From positions 62,001-126,000 of the forward strand of contig JAGVSM010001345.1 in NCBI GenBank assembly GCA_022494885.1: a stretch of DNA of 64,000 bases, given 5' to 3'. Source of the stretch: Micrasema longulum (taxonomy: Eukaryota; Arthropoda; Insecta; Trichoptera; Brachycentridae). Within the stretch, counting starts at the first letter, position 1. Each line of letters starts with the position of its first letter. The notes under the pieces are model-generated. The model was not told the origin of the DNA, searched no databases, and was given only the letters and a program-made list of their open reading frames with translations. The position numbers and the translations under genes were made by a program. This document shows, piece after piece, positions 1 to 11,070 of this stretch.

Positions 1-880
1 GTAGGTAGTGATGTTATTGATTATTTTGCATAAAAATGTCTGCCTTAAAACAGGTTGTACCTAGTTAGGCAGACCAGACATGATCCAGAGAAATCTATTA
101 CCTAAGTGTATACGAAGTAGATAAATAAATAGTTATTTTTGTTAATAAACCATAATTATTATTACTATTGCCGGTTACATTCTTTAAAAAAACACAGGCC
201 GTGATTTCGCCAGTCTAAAATCCACACCACATTGTCACACCCGGTGGGTGCATAGGCTTCTGATGGATCACTCGAGGGTCTTCGGTACCGTAAATTCGAC
301 TCTTTTATTGATTGACGTGCCGTAAATATATTTTTTTTAATCACCGTCCACTTGCTGATGCTTCATCATCCAATTGCCGAATGTTCGGCGCTGCGCATGG
401 TCTATTGGCTTTAGATATTGTGTTAATTGTATCTTGTAAGCGTGCATCTGCAGGTTAAAACTTGTAATTAAAAGCTTCTGAAGACGATTGATTCTTAATA
501 ACAATGATGATTGGAGGTGAAAAGGAGTTTGTGCGATCGATGGTCATCTGCTTTAACATCCTGAATGGAGCCAACAGTTCTTAATTTATTTTCTGATTAC
601 AACTGCAAAATGTGCGCGTTCCACGCTTGACACAATAAAAATTTTTCAAAACTCAAGTAGGTTTTGAGACACCCGATACATGGAATGCACCGATCTGTTA
701 TCATACGTGAATGAGAGGGTTCAGTGGTTTAAAAAAATATTTTGAGTATTATATGACAAACTAAGCAATCTTTTCATTTTTATATATCATATTATCATCG
801 CTGTTAAAGTGTGACTGTAACTTTTTGATTATTAAATGAATTATTCTTCATAAAAAAATCATCTAATCGCAAACAAACAA
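1..880. other. AT-rich non-coding DNA
   Basis: No ORF, tRNA-like motif or repeat family recognised here. It contains short A/T runs only. Confidence 0.5.
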
Positions 881-985
881 ACAAACCATCACTCCGTTTC
901 CCTGTAGGGATAGGCAGAGAGAATAGAACGCCATAACACTATATCTTGGCATACAGACCTCGCTTATATCGACTACTTACCTCGA
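880..985 (-). mobile_element. 3' end of an RTE-like LINE, fragment
   Basis: On the minus strand this matches the extreme C-terminus and tail of the RTE-like family described at 60325-61660: the end of the WRSILSAYPYGE motif and a (TTTG)n-like tail. Only about 100 bp remain, so it is a severely 5'-truncated copy. Confidence 0.7.
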
Positions 986-1412
986 CTATAGAGATTCATC
1001 AGACTGAATTATTTCACTTACTAGGCATACTAATTGTAATGAAACCAACTGGTCCAAGAAGAAGTTTAAAAATTTAAAAATTGTTTTCAGGCGTTGCCTA
1101 GTATGTAAAATAATTCAGTCAGATGAATCTCTTCACAACAATAAAGGTTTCAGCTCTTTAACTTCACTAAAATCAACAGATGGAAGAATTGAAGAAATAT
1201 GGATGTTTAAACATAGGCTAAATGGTGAATGTTACACACTGTGTAAAGTGGCCACTTAAACCAGCCAATGACAGGTCATAAGCCCTGTAAATGCTTTGAC
1301 TTCAATATTCACTTATTTAAGGTATTCTCCATCCCTGTTGTAATTTGTTAATCTAAATGAAATCCAGTCTTTTGTCTATGAACATTTGGACAAACTCAAA
1401 TATTGTAATTTC
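985..1412 (-). repeat. Family A dispersed repeat, copy
   Basis: Contains the diagnostic core on the minus strand: GTGAATGTTACAC, AAAGTGGCCACTTAAACCAG and CAATGACAGGTCATAAGCCC, the arm TTTTCAGGCGTTGCCTAG, and the end AATCCAGTC..TTTGGACAAACTC. A short opposite-orientation arm (985-1040) precedes it. No coding capacity. Confidence 0.8.
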
Positions 1413-2289
1413 CATTTAAGTTTAGGATCCCGCGTTGTCCGCTTGAATAAATGAGTACAAACTCTATGCGAAAAACGTATTGCCAAACTGTGTTAAGTTA
1501 TGTACACAGACACCGAAGTCTGTGATGGACCACTGCGTGCTTTTTAAAATGCGTCATACGCTGATGCGAACTATACAAGTTTGTTAGTATGTATGTAAGG
1601 CAATCATGACTGTGTTGTATTGGTGGCAAAATTACATTGCTAAAAAAATAATATTTTTTCAAAAGCTACTTAAATGATTCTGTGCATATTGTATGGAAAT
1701 AAAACAGTGGTATTTCTCATTAGAATATGTAGTTGAGATTGTTTTTTTAAAAATAAGCAGATTTAAAATAAAATAGGTATTGCTGACATTACAATAATAA
1801 CCGATGAACGGAATTCAGTTTATCAATATTGAAAGCATTTGTGGTCAAACATTTTACTAAATGTTATTTAATATTTTATGCTCCATCTCTGTTGAAATTA
1901 ATTTCTTTTTGTGTTCTCAACCATGTCACCAGAAGTCCAAATCTGGTATTTAATAAATCTTCTAGCGGCAAATTTTGTTTTTATGCCCCATTGGGGGCGT
2001 AGATTAGTCAATTCGTCACACAACTTGGAGTTCTTTGGGATGTGTGGGTAAACAGTGTGAGATGAAACTGGATTGGCGTGGTTTAGCTCGAAGTCTTATG
2101 TCTTTTGTTTTCATGAATATATTATGTACCATTATTGTATTGCCCGTGTTTGTTTTTGCCACATAGTTTTATGTTCTTTTTGTTCAGTTTCTTGTACATA
2201 TGTTCATTTGAGAAAAATTAAAAAAATATTATGAAAAATAGACATTTATCAAATTTGCTACACTATGCAATGGTTACACTTATGAAAAT
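1413..2289. other. AT-rich non-coding DNA
   Basis: No ORF or recognised repeat. Scattered short homopolymer runs. Confidence 0.45.
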
Positions 2290-2420
2290 ATAAGGTACTA
2301 ACAGACCCGACAGATGTTATCCTGCCTGAACGTTGGCTTGCCTGCTATTACCTTAGAAAAAGATTTTACATTGAAAGGTAGGTAACTAGGGACTTGTTTA
2401 TGATTGATTATCAAAACTAA
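2290..2420 (+). repeat. Family B repeat, 5'-end fragment
   Basis: Begins with CTAACAGACCCGACAGATGT and continues through GGCTTGCCTGCTATTACCTT and a GGACTTGTTTATGATTGA segment, as in the fuller copies at 55538-56165 and 63735-64000. It stops at the minisatellite. Confidence 0.7.
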
Positions 2421-2448
2421 AAAATATTTTTATTGAATTTAAGTAAAA

Positions 2449-3024
2449 CGGAAAACTGCTCCTAAACAATAGCTTAACAATCTCTTCACCCTATGCGCCT
2501 GTGATACAGGCAATAATGATAGCAATTTTCTGGTTAAACTGATTCGGAAAACTGCTCCCATACAATAGCTTAACAATCTCTTCACCCTATGCGCCTGCGA
2601 TACTCGCAAAAACGATAGCAATTTTCTGGTTAAACTGATTCGGAAAACTGCTCCCATACAATAGCTTAACAATCTCTTCACCCTATGCGCCTGCGATACG
2701 CGCAAAAACGATAGCAATTTTCTGGTTAAACTGATTCGGAAAACTGCTCCTTTACAATAGCTTAACAATCTCTTCACCCTATGTGCCTGTGATACACGCA
2801 AAAACGATAGCAATTTTCTGGTTAAACTGATTTGGAAAACTGCTACCATGAAATAACTTAACGATCTCTTCATCCTATGCGCTTGTAATACAGGCAATAA
2901 CGATAGCAATTTTTGGGTTAAACTGATTCGGAAAACTGCTACCATAAAATAGCCTAACAATATCTTCCCTCTATGCGCCTGTGATACAGGCAATAACGAT
3001 AGCAATTTTTGGGATAAGCTGTTT
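2449..3024. repeat. 96-bp minisatellite, six tandem units
   Basis: CGGAAAACTGCT or a close variant recurs at 2449, 2545, 2641, 2737, 2833 and 2929, with the next partial at 3025: an exact 96-bp period. Each unit carries CCTATGCGCCTGTGATAC and CGATAGCAATTTT. Because 96 is divisible by three, the minus strand stays open for 188 codons as a 32-residue repeat. That ORF is best explained by the period, not by a gene. Confidence 0.9.
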
Positions 3025-3189
3025 TGGAAGACTGCTTGAAATAGTTTTATTTTTACTTGCCTTGAACGCCTGTGATGTAGACATTTAAGATAGCGTTCTT
3101 TTGTGTTTTTTTAAGATGTAAAGATTAATTTTTATGTTTTACTATTGCTAAAAAGTGCCTAGTTAATTATAATAAAATGAATTGTATGC

Positions 3190-3650
3190 TACAAATATAG
3201 CACGACAATCTTTTCACTTTATGCGCCTGTGATACTGGCAATAACGATAGCAATTTTTGGGTTACGTAGTTTCGGAAACCTGTTTGACATGGTTTTATTT
3301 TTTCTTGCCTTGTACGCCTGTAATAAAGAAATCTATTTTTTTGGTTTTGAGATGTAAAAATAAATTTATATGTTTTACAATTGTTCTAAATATTTACATT
3401 ATACCCTTATGATTATATTATAATAATATTAATTGTTTGCATAATGATTCTATGTTTTACAATCGCTCAAAAATGCCTTGTCAAATTTTACTTAATACTA
3501 CCTTATATGATAATATTATAAATTTTATGCAACAAATGTAGCATGACAATCTCCTCAACTGATGCGCCTTTGATATAGGCAATAACGATAGCAATTTTCG
3601 GGTAAAATTGTTTCGGAAAATTGCTTGACATGGTTTTATTTTTTCTTGCC
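3190..3650. repeat. diverged relatives of the 96-bp unit
   Basis: Two separated units (about 3203-3290 and 3540-3630) keep ATGCGCCTGTGATAC / CAATAACGATAGCAATTTT / TTTCGGAAA. They are spaced by AT-rich DNA containing TTTTATTTTTTCTTGCCTTG. This looks like an older ancestral repeat from which the 96-bp array expanded. Confidence 0.7.
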
Positions 3651-3884
3651 TAGACATTCAATAAAGCATTTCAGGTTTATCTGTGAAACCCACTAAAAGG
3701 GTTAATTGGACCAGTTGCATCATGAAAATTAAAGTTAAACATTTTCGGCGTTTTCGTAAAAATGAGCAAATCGCGTTATTTTATATTTCTTTTTAAGCGC
3801 AACTAAAATAGTCCGTTTTGACGAAAACGCAACAATTATCTGACTAAACTTTTTTATGTGCAACTAAGCCTAGAGTGGTCACCC

Positions 3885-4065
3885 TACGCTGCATGCAATA
3901 GTAATCACCACGCACGCAGACGTCCGCCCTTGGCGACTGCGCAGGCGCGACTGGCCCCCCGCGCATGTCCACCAGCGCTCCGACCCCCTTCGTCCCACGC
4001 ACATTCGCTCGCGCCGCGACGGCCGGCGCTCGCGTCCCGACGCCTCGGCGAACTCGAGAACACTT
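3885..4065. other. isolated CpG/GC-rich block
   Basis: About 180 bp of strongly CpG-rich sequence (GACTGCGCAGGCGCGACTGG, GCCGCGACGGCCGGCGCTCG) between AT-rich flanks. Both strands are open in short frames, but neither gives a recognisable protein. It could be a promoter-like island, an exon of an unrecognised gene or a GC-rich repeat. Confidence 0.35.
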
Positions 4066-4454
4066 AATAAGAAGTTACATTGCGATGCGCTATTTTCTTT
4101 TAGGTTCGTGGAACAAGTTACTTTCATAATATTTTTATTTAATTCAATTTAATTTTTATAAACTTGCAAACAAAGCCCATTTTGAGCCAATAATATTATA
4201 ATGAAACAATTATGACACCAGTAACATAAAACGAAAAACGAAACAATTAACAAAAAGCAAAACGAATAAATATAACGCACGCATATCATAGGATTCGAGT
4301 TGATTAGAGATGTAAAAAAAACATCGTATGTAATTATTTTATTTATATTTGTTTAATTAGGAAAAAAAATAACACTTTTGATTTACTATGTATACATATA
4401 ATATAGCGTTGCCTTTCAGACAAATATCATTTACTGTAAAAAAATAAGTTCAAA

Positions 4455-4575
4455 CAAGAAAAACAAACAAACCATCACACCGTTTCCCCGTAGAGGCAGG
4501 CAGAAACGATAGAACGCCATATCACTCTGTCTTTGCATACAGACCTCGCTTCCTCTACATCCATACATCTTATAG
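4455..4575 (-). mobile_element. 3' end of RTE-like LINE, fragment
   Basis: Starts with AACAAACAAACCATCACACC and GTTTCCCCGTAGAGGCAGGC, the reverse complement of the RTE-like tail (AYPYGET, then TGGTTTGTTTGTT). Only the last ~35 codons remain. Confidence 0.75.
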
Positions 4576-4599
4576 ATATCGAAATACCATATAGATATT

Positions 4600-5760
4600 T
4601 ATCATACAGGATTACAATCGTAAGCAATATGTGTCATATGGACTGTATCAATCTGAAACATTAAATACCTCTTCAGGGGTTCCTCAAGGATCTAATTTGG
4701 GACCAATGTTATTTTTAATCTTTATAAATGATATTGTAGTCATAAAATTTTGTAATTTTCTCTTATTTGCAGACGACCTAAAAATTTTTTGTGAAATACT
4801 GATTTCTTCAGATTGTATTAAACTTCAGTGTGACATTCAAAATATAATTCAATGGAGCAAACAAAACAAATTATTCTTTAATGTTTCCAAATGTTTTGTA
4901 ATAGCATACACAAGAGCATCCAAAACAATATACTATTGTTATCTCATAAATGAAGTAAAGCTTGAAAAGGCTTCAACGTCTAGAGATCTTGGGGTGTTGT
5001 TTGATGCTCAGTTATCTTTTAATCTTCATATGGTTAATCTATGTAATGACTCCCTCGAAATGCTTGGTTATGTTCTTAGAAATGCCAAAATCTTTTCTTA
5101 CACTCAGATTATGAGGACATTGTATAATTAATTCCTTGGTAAGAAGTCATTTGGAGTTTAGTTCCATTATTTGGTCGCCACATGAGACTCGATACTCTTA
5201 GATGGTGGAGAGAGTGCAGAAAAAATTTCTGCGCTATCTATACCTAAAAGAGTGTGGATATTATCCTTGGCTCTTCCCAACCGACTTTTTACTGGGGATG
5301 CTAGGCTATCAGTCATTATGGAGGAGGAGGGACGTTCATTTGGGTGTTCACTTTTTGCAGGTGATCGGTGGTCGCATACATAACTCAGAAATTCTGATGG
5401 ATGTAGGTCTATTCGTACCTGATAAAACTATCTTCGACAAAGACAGCATCGATTGTTTTACCTACCGCGATGCAGAACCAACCTGCCAATGGTTATGCCG
5501 GCTGGTAGAGCAATCTTGCTAATTAATTGCATCGCCTTGGATGTCGACATATTTCACGACAGTGGGCCTTCCCTTAGGAAAGCACTTTCTAACTTTTAAT
5601 TTTTCTTTTTACATTTTGTTATATTATTTTAATAACATAACTATCTACTGTAATTTGTGATCTATTATTGTATTTAAAATGAATTGGGTCTTTTTTTCTG
5701 TAATGTTTTAAATATCTGAATAAATAAATGAAAATAAATGAAAATAAAATTATTTTAAAA
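4600..5760 (+). mobile_element. Jockey-like non-LTR retrotransposon, 5'-truncated
   Basis: The frame at 4631-5131 reads reverse transcriptase: SSGVPQGSNLGPMLFLIFIND, then FADDLKIF (catalytic FADD box), IQWSKQNKLFFNVSKC, and SRDLGVLFDAQLSF. A stop at 5129-5131 and a frame change follow. It resumes at about 5140 with the C-terminal part (SSIIWSPHETRYSLRMVERV; WRRRDVHLGVHFLQVIGGRI). The 3' UTR ends in AATAAATAAATGAAAATAAA near 5760. The N-terminal endonuclease and first half of RT are missing, so it is dead. Two other 3' ends of the same family lie at 34500-34745 and 46335-46765. Confidence 0.85.
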
Positions 5761-6109
5761 TAGTGTATCGAAAACTTTTGAATAAAACTCCCATTGATCC
5801 CGTTTTCTCTTGCATCACTTCACATTACATACATTAATATTGTTATTTTCAGTCAAATTTCTCTACTGAAATTTGTATTACTGCTAAAATCGCTTTAATG
5901 AAATTTTATCAACTACCCTTGGTTTAAAATCTTCTCCTTATATTGCTTCTTTGCTTTTTCAAATTTTAAAGATTACTTGCCATACCTGTTATTCTTTTTT
6001 TTTCCTCTGCTGCATCGACAAGTTTGTATACTTCTAAACTACTTTTAATTACTTATATTGTATATGTATATAATCAATATATTGCTGCTCTTACTATAAT
6101 GTGTCATTA

Positions 6110-6476
6110 ATTTTGAATATGTTTTTAAATTGACTTAAATTTATTTAATGATTCTTTGTATCGTTTCTCTGAATCCCTTGAAATACGTATGTGTATATTT
6201 ATGTTTTTCCTTTTCATGACTTTTAAAAACTTTAAAAAAATTTCTTCGTTTTTAAACAAACTTAAATAATTTTTTTGCTTTAATTTTTAAATTTTAAACA
6301 ACTTTTATGTTTTTTTTTAATTTGTACTTCAATTAATAACCTTACATATACTTACTTCATAATATGGAAACTTCACTGGTCCATTAGAATTAAGTCTAAC
6401 TGTGTAAAATATAAATTAATGTAACTGTACTGTATGTTTCCTAAATAAAAGAAAATAAAAAAAATAAAAAAACTTT
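6110..6476 (+). mobile_element. LINE 3' UTR fragment (family with AATAAAAGAAAATAAAA tail)
   Basis: Matches 38500-38767 over CATAATATGGAAACTTCACT, GTCCATTAGAATTAAGTC and ACTGTACTG.ATGTTTCC, and ends in an A-rich tail. It directly abuts the truncated RTE copy at 6477. No coding part remains. Confidence 0.65.
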
Positions 6477-7170
6477 CATGCACGCACGCCAATTATTTCT
6501 ACTCTTGACATGTCCATCTTCAAGTATTTGATGGACTTGATCGTGTCATGTATTTCTCGGTCTACCTCGTTCATCCTTTTAAGCTTTCTTTCGCTGTCCA
6601 TTCGCTCAACGTGTCCAAACCAACGCAGCACCCCTTTCTTGATTCTGCCGATAATGCATGTCTCAGCCTTACATAGTTCACGGATCTCGACATTTGTTCA
6701 CCTACCATACTTTTTTTCCACGCATTTACCCGACGGATCGCATTTCGATAGCATTTAACCTATTTTCATCATTATTCTTCCAATTCCATACTTCGATCTT
6801 ATACATTAGAGTTGGCACTAGAACTCCGTTGTAAACTGCTAGTGTTGCCTCCTACGATAAATATTTGTTTGCCAAATTAGATTTCAGTGCATCGTTCACC
6901 CTGTTTCGGGCACTAACCCTCCTTTCAATATCTTTTCAGTGTTTCCATTTCTAGTAAACATACTTCCCAGATACACAAATTCTTCTACCTGATTCAGAAT
7001 ATCTTCGTTCACACTGATCTCACATTTAGTCATATTGTCATCCCTTTCAAAAACCATCACTTTGGATTTATCAACATTCATAAGCAAATCGCTTTTCTTG
7101 CATACATCGTAGACTTTAGTTACCAAGAATTGCTGGTCTTCTTTGCTGCTAGCAAGAAGCACGTTTAGAA
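6477..7170 (-). mobile_element. RTE-like LINE pseudogene
   Basis: Minus strand: 7162-6896 reads LLASSKEDQQFLVTKVYDVC, SDLLMNVDKSKVMVFE and EEFVYLGSMFTRNGNTEK, the region just after the RT catalytic core. Further C-terminal pieces follow, with frameshifts, down to about 6480 (reverse complement of HVKSR.N.RACM). The final ~35 codons and tail are absent because the LINE 3' UTR at 6110-6476 abuts. It is non-functional. Confidence 0.8.
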
Positions 7171-7600
7171 AAAGTAAGTTTTTAGTTAAATATGATATTC
7201 AAAACGTAAAATTATGTTTTTTTTAAGATGCAAAGATCACCACGGTTACTTATTAAGAAAAAAGTTGCGAAAATCGATTCAAGTATTTTAAGTGAAAAAA
7301 AGTGGTGTGATTTGTAATAAAATATAAACAAAGATAAATCACTAAAAACAAATAAAATGTATAAATAGTTTAAGCCGATTTGTATCAGTTTTTTTCCTTA
7401 AAACAGCATTTCCTTTGTGTTTAAGTATTTGTATTAAAAAACATGCAAAAAAAAATTTCATATAAAACGTATTTTGCAGAAAATTAAAAAAATATTTGTT
7501 ACATTTCCTTGCATTCGCTAATTATTTTGGGTTGCGTTGTCCAGATTATAAACAAGCAAACTTCACTAAACCATATTTTAGCCACCATGTCACATCGAAA
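7171..7600. other. AT-rich non-coding DNA
   Basis: Long A/T tracts, with no ORF or recognised repeat. Confidence 0.45.
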
Positions 7601-7603
7601 ACC

Positions 7604-8482
7604 TTCGAGTAGCTCAATCACAAATAACTATTGACGTGCTTAAAAACATGCTAAGCATTTGAGCGATCACAATGAATAATAATAAACATGCTTAAGTTAT
7701 TGCAGTCATAAATCAACGCGTGTGTAGTCTCTAAGTCAACGCTCGTCGGTTTATTTTTTGTTTTCCTCGTAAATGGTCTCTGAGATGGTTTGGTCACGTA
7801 GAACGAATGGACGACGAGAGAATGGTAAAACAAGTATATATGGCAAAAATGAACGGCAACGTTAGACGAGTACGACCAAGGAAGACGTGGCTTGATCAGA
7901 TAAACCAAAATCTTAAGTCTGGTCATGTCAAAAGCAGACAGAACCGAAGGGCATGTATGACAAGATGTATGAATGTGGAAGAGGCTAGGATTGTATGCCA
8001 GGATAGACGTGTGTGGCGGTCCATTCTCTCTGCCTACCCCTACGGGGAAATGTCGTGATGGTAGTAGTAGTAGTCACTGGCGAAAAATCGACGTTTACTA
8101 TAAAAAATAATACAATATATTGCATTTGCAAAATAGTAAAGAGTATCTAATACAATGAAAATTCAATAATATTTACTATGGTGACTGCTTTTTTTGACAT
8201 TTGGCTTGCCAACCGCCGGATAAATGCAAAAAATAGCTTGATAAATAATAAATAAATCAATAAAAATAACAGTTTGGGAATATTTTTTATATTTACACTG
8301 GTGAAATTCAAATATGTGATTGCGCTGCAGGATTGTACGTCGCGAAACGTAAATATTTTGACATTTAATATAAGGTGTTCTCGGATGTGCCATTTTGATC
8401 GCGAATACGATAAACAACCATGTCAAAAAAATTGTTTTCACGTCGCTTATTCGCACGTCGATAGTTATTTGTGATTGAGCTA
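7604..8482. mobile_element. Family C TIR element, with a LINE insertion
   Basis: Left end GTAGCTCAATCACAAATAAC at about 7610 is the near-perfect inverse of the right end GTTATTTGTGATTGAGCTAC at about 8482, giving a terminal inverted repeat of about 30 bp. Interior sequence matches 44947-45522 almost throughout (CAACGCGTGTGTA, AAAATCGACGTTTACT, GTCGCGAAACGTAAATATTT). The copy is split at about 7770-8075 by an RTE-like LINE piece that is absent from the 44.9-kb copy. No transposase is visible, so it is non-autonomous. Confidence 0.8.
7770..8075 (+). mobile_element. 5'-truncated RTE-like LINE inserted in family C
   Basis: Reads (R)WFGHVERMDDERMVKQVYMA, then RPRKTWLDQINQNLKSGHVK, RRACMTRCMNVEEARIVC and WRSILSAYPYGEMS, followed by a (GTA)n tail. 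This is the conserved C-terminal tail of the same RTE-like family found on the minus strand elsewhere, diverged in sequence. The uninterrupted family C copy at 44.9 kb shows the empty site. Confidence 0.85.
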
Positions 8483-8521
8483 CAGATACGGTACTGAACA
8501 GATTAATTGAAATAAGATAAA

Positions 8522-8770
8522 ATGTGTCATCATTCCCTTCCCGCAACTTATGGTGCATAGGGCACTACATTGGTACACCAATTGTATCGTATCTTGATCA
8601 TTTTTGCTACATGAATGTAAGGTGATCAGTCTTACGCTTCAGGTACCAGTTTAGGGACTATGAAATATTCTAGTGTAAAAACACTCTTTTTTTATGTCAA
8701 TAATGGTGGGAATCGAACTCGAGACCTCTTGCATGTTAAACAAATGCACTGACCATTACACCACGAGATT
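8522..8770 (-). mobile_element. tRNA-derived SINE, family 2
   Basis: The reverse strand begins with a tRNA-like head (CTCGTGGTGTAATGGTCAG as box A region; GAGTTCGATTCCCACC as box B), followed by a body with CACTAGAATATTTCATAGTC-type sequence and a tail (GGGAAGGGAATGATGA). Related copies are at 16800-17046 and 19782-20034. RNA polymerase III promoter boxes are intact to the eye, but it is not a true tRNA gene: no cloverleaf is maintained. Confidence 0.75.
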
Positions 8771-8821
8771 GTTGATAAATCCACTTGATCTATGAAAAAG
8801 TATAAAAAGTTTATAAAAGTA

Positions 8822-9035
8822 TAATTTACGGGCGTTGGCTTTGCCTAGTATGTAGGTGAAATAATTCGTTTAGATGAATCTCACCCCCATAAACAAAGGT
8901 TTTAGCTCTTTGACTTCACAAACATCAACAGATGACAGAATTGAAATAATGTAGATGTTCAAATATGGGCAGAATGGTAAATGTTACAGTATGTAAAGTG
9001 GCCACTTAAACCAGCCAGGTCATAAACCAAAACTT
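8822..9035 (-). repeat. Family A repeat copy
   Basis: Contains GGCGTTGGCTTTGCCTAGTA, TTTTAGCTCTTTGACTTCAC, AACATCAACAGATGACAGAA and AAAGTGGCCACTTAAACCAG, the Family A order on the minus strand. It is truncated after GGTCATAA. Confidence 0.75.
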
Positions 9036-9179
9036 CAATTTAATCTAGTCACAGCGATAGGATTGTTACCGACTTCACGCTGCTGTAGCAATCAAACGGC
9101 TAATGATAGTGCGCTCTTGTTATATTGTTAATAATTCTACCGAAGCATATTGTTTTACGTCACATAAAACATAATTTAT

Positions 9180-10265
9180 CGAAATGGAATTTAAACTCAA
9201 CAAAATGTTTGTGTATCGGACCATTTCACGTTTTAATGGTACTGGTAGCATAATAACACCATGGAGGTGGACATCCAAAAACAACAACATTGACAGAAAT
9301 GGTCACAAAGCTGAAGACCAGAATTTAACGTAATCCATGACAAAGCATAGTTTGATTGGCGAAAAATCTCAATAAGTCTGCTCGTAGCATGAGACGCATA
9401 TTAAAAAACGAACTACAATTAAAGGTTTACAAAAGCGGCCTCCGTGGTGTAGTGGTCAAGACGCTTGACTCACGCACGGAAGGTTCCGGGTTCGATTCCC
9501 GGTGAGAACACAAAAATTAAAATGTGATTTTTCTCAAGCCTGGGTGCTCTGTGATGTAATTCACCACTGTAATTAGGCCTCCTGGCCTGTTGTGGTGCAA
9601 AAGAAAATGTAAAATGTAAAAAAGAAAATGTAAAATACAAAAAGTGCAAGACTTAACGCTTGCATAAAAGACAGTTTGCCTAGCAAGAGCAAAGGTGATA
9701 AACCACTGGCACGTTGTTGGCGAGCTAGAAAATTTGGTCTTTCATGGTTGAAAAATTTTACCGTTCAGAAATATGCAAACAAACAAAATGATCGTGTATG
9801 GTTACAGTGCAAATTAAAAAAACAAGACCAGCGAATTGCCACAGGACGCTCATCACTCGTTTTCATTGAACAAGGCGTAAAGGTAAATCTGCAAGTCTAC
9901 CGTGGAAAGATTTTAAATGATGCGTTATTACTTTGGGCACGTAAAAAACTCGGTTAAAACCATTGAACATTTTAACAAGACTCGACAGCATCCCATAAGG
10001 CCCGTGAAACCCATTGTTTTTTAAAAGAAAACGTTTCCAACTTCATTTTAATCACAACAGCGGCCTCCATATTTCCAGGAATTAAACCCAACGTACTTTT
10101 TCATAAAGTCTATTCTAGAGGCCTGCTAAAAAATATGAGACGATCGACGCTTTAAAAACTGTTCTTCAGCCCACATTCGTGCAGCGTGTGAAGCGTTATT
10201 GGACAGACTCGATGCTTTTATTTGCGTTTAAGATGGCAACATTGAACAATAACATTTTCTAGTAC
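9180..10265 (+). mobile_element. mariner/Tc1-type transposon, dead, split by a SINE
   Basis: Translated pieces in order: VYRTISRFNGTGS and a degenerate linker (about 9215-9300), then NKSARSMRRILKNEL (9370-9415), the HTH-to-linker region of mariner-type transposase. After the SINE, 9676-9957 reads SWLKNFTVQKYANKQNDRVW, then IATGRSSLVFIEQGVKVN and ILNDALLLWARKKLG. The C-terminal stretch is recognisable up to LDRLDAF (about 10220). Family members carry an FSDEK box before FTVxxYANKQ; here that Asp is lost (SWLKN). A block between IATGR and SLVFIEQG is also deleted. The transposase cannot be active. Confidence 0.8.
9435..9635 (+). mobile_element. tRNA-derived SINE, family 1, inserted in the mariner
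   Basis: Head with box A TGGTGTAGTGG (9445-9455) and box B GGTTCGATTCC (9489-9499). The body is CAAGCCTGGGTGCTCTGTGA and TGGCCTGTTGTGGTGCAAAA, then an A-rich tail of AAAATGTAAAATG units. TACAAAA flanks both sides (9428-9434 and 9636-9642), consistent with a target-site duplication. Removing the insert restores a mariner reading frame across the junction. Confidence 0.85.
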
Positions 10266-10269
10266 TTAA

Positions 10270-10470
10270 CAATCAGGCGTTTACTAGTACTTAATTTAAC
10301 TCCGCTGATGAGTCTTAACTACATAAAATAAAGTAATCTGCTAATTAAATACTTAACTTCAATATCAATGCATAGATGGCGCTTCCAACTCGCTTGTGGA
10401 TGGGTTCTTGATTCGTAGCATATATACAAAAACCAAAAATGTTACCTGGTGTGGATATTCGCTGAATAAG
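10270..10470. other. non-coding DNA
   Basis: No recognised element between the mariner remnant and the next Family A piece. Confidence 0.4.
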
Positions 10471-10474
10471 CGTA

Positions 10475-10570
10475 ATGGGGAATGTTGTAGTACCTACATA
10501 AAGTGGCCACTTAACCCAGCCAATGACAGGTCATAAGCCCTGTAAACGCTCGAATATCCATAATCATGAA
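10475..10570 (-). repeat. Family A repeat fragment
   Basis: Only the central part is present: AATGTTGTAG..CATAAAGTGGCCACTTAA, then CCAGCCAATGACAGGTCATA and AGCCCTGTAAA. Confidence 0.75.
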
Positions 10571-10909
10571 TCTTGAATTTGAAAAAATTCTACCTCATCT
10601 CTGTAGGGATATAAATAAAAATATCATTTTTTTCTAAATTATATGTTTTTAACGGTAAACTGAAGTTTTTAAATTAAAAAAATCAAAATTGTAAAAACTA
10701 AAAAATTTGCAATTGGTAACACTTCTAATGCCGAACCCTGTAAATATTATAGTTTACGCATAAATATAAAGTTTCAATTGCTATGGCAGTTCCCAGCAGG
10801 CCACGAAATTTTAGGCGATTTTCAGTAATTTTCCTTTATACTACTGTCCCGACATTAATTTAAATAATTCCTCTTGTCCCAGTGTTTCATCAAGCTTCTA
10901 ACAGATGTC

Positions 10910-11070
10910 TCCGATTGTACGAATTCTAAAATCGTTCGGAAGACCTCGACGCATAAAGCGCGTACGAAAGCGAGCGTCTTTACGCGCTATTTTGTATGGC
11001 CGCGGCCGGTCCGGCCCGCTCAGCCGAAACGGAGAGCGCATCAACGCGTTTATGGCACTTGACCGGTTAA
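10910..11070. other. GC-rich block
   Basis: CpG-rich 160 bp (GGCCGCGGCCGGTCCGGCCC). Overlapping plus-strand frames (62 and 116 codons) run through it, but both show only Arg-rich composition and no family I know. A few dozen bases downstream, 11085-11180 resembles the diverged units near 3060-3120 (CTTGTCCTGAACGCCT, CGATAGCAATT), so the block may belong to that repeat. Confidence 0.35.

Noticed and set aside
2439..3005. 188-codon minus-strand ORF
   Set aside because: Explained by a 96-bp tandem period; no start context, family or neighbouring exon.
4631..5522. Host protein-coding gene with RT similarity
   Set aside because: 5'-truncated, stop and frameshift in the middle, A-rich 3' tail, and other 3' ends of the same family in the window.
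9437..9510. A functional tRNA gene
   Set aside because: Box A and box B are present, but no stable acceptor or anticodon stem; followed by a SINE body and tail, and repeated elsewhere.
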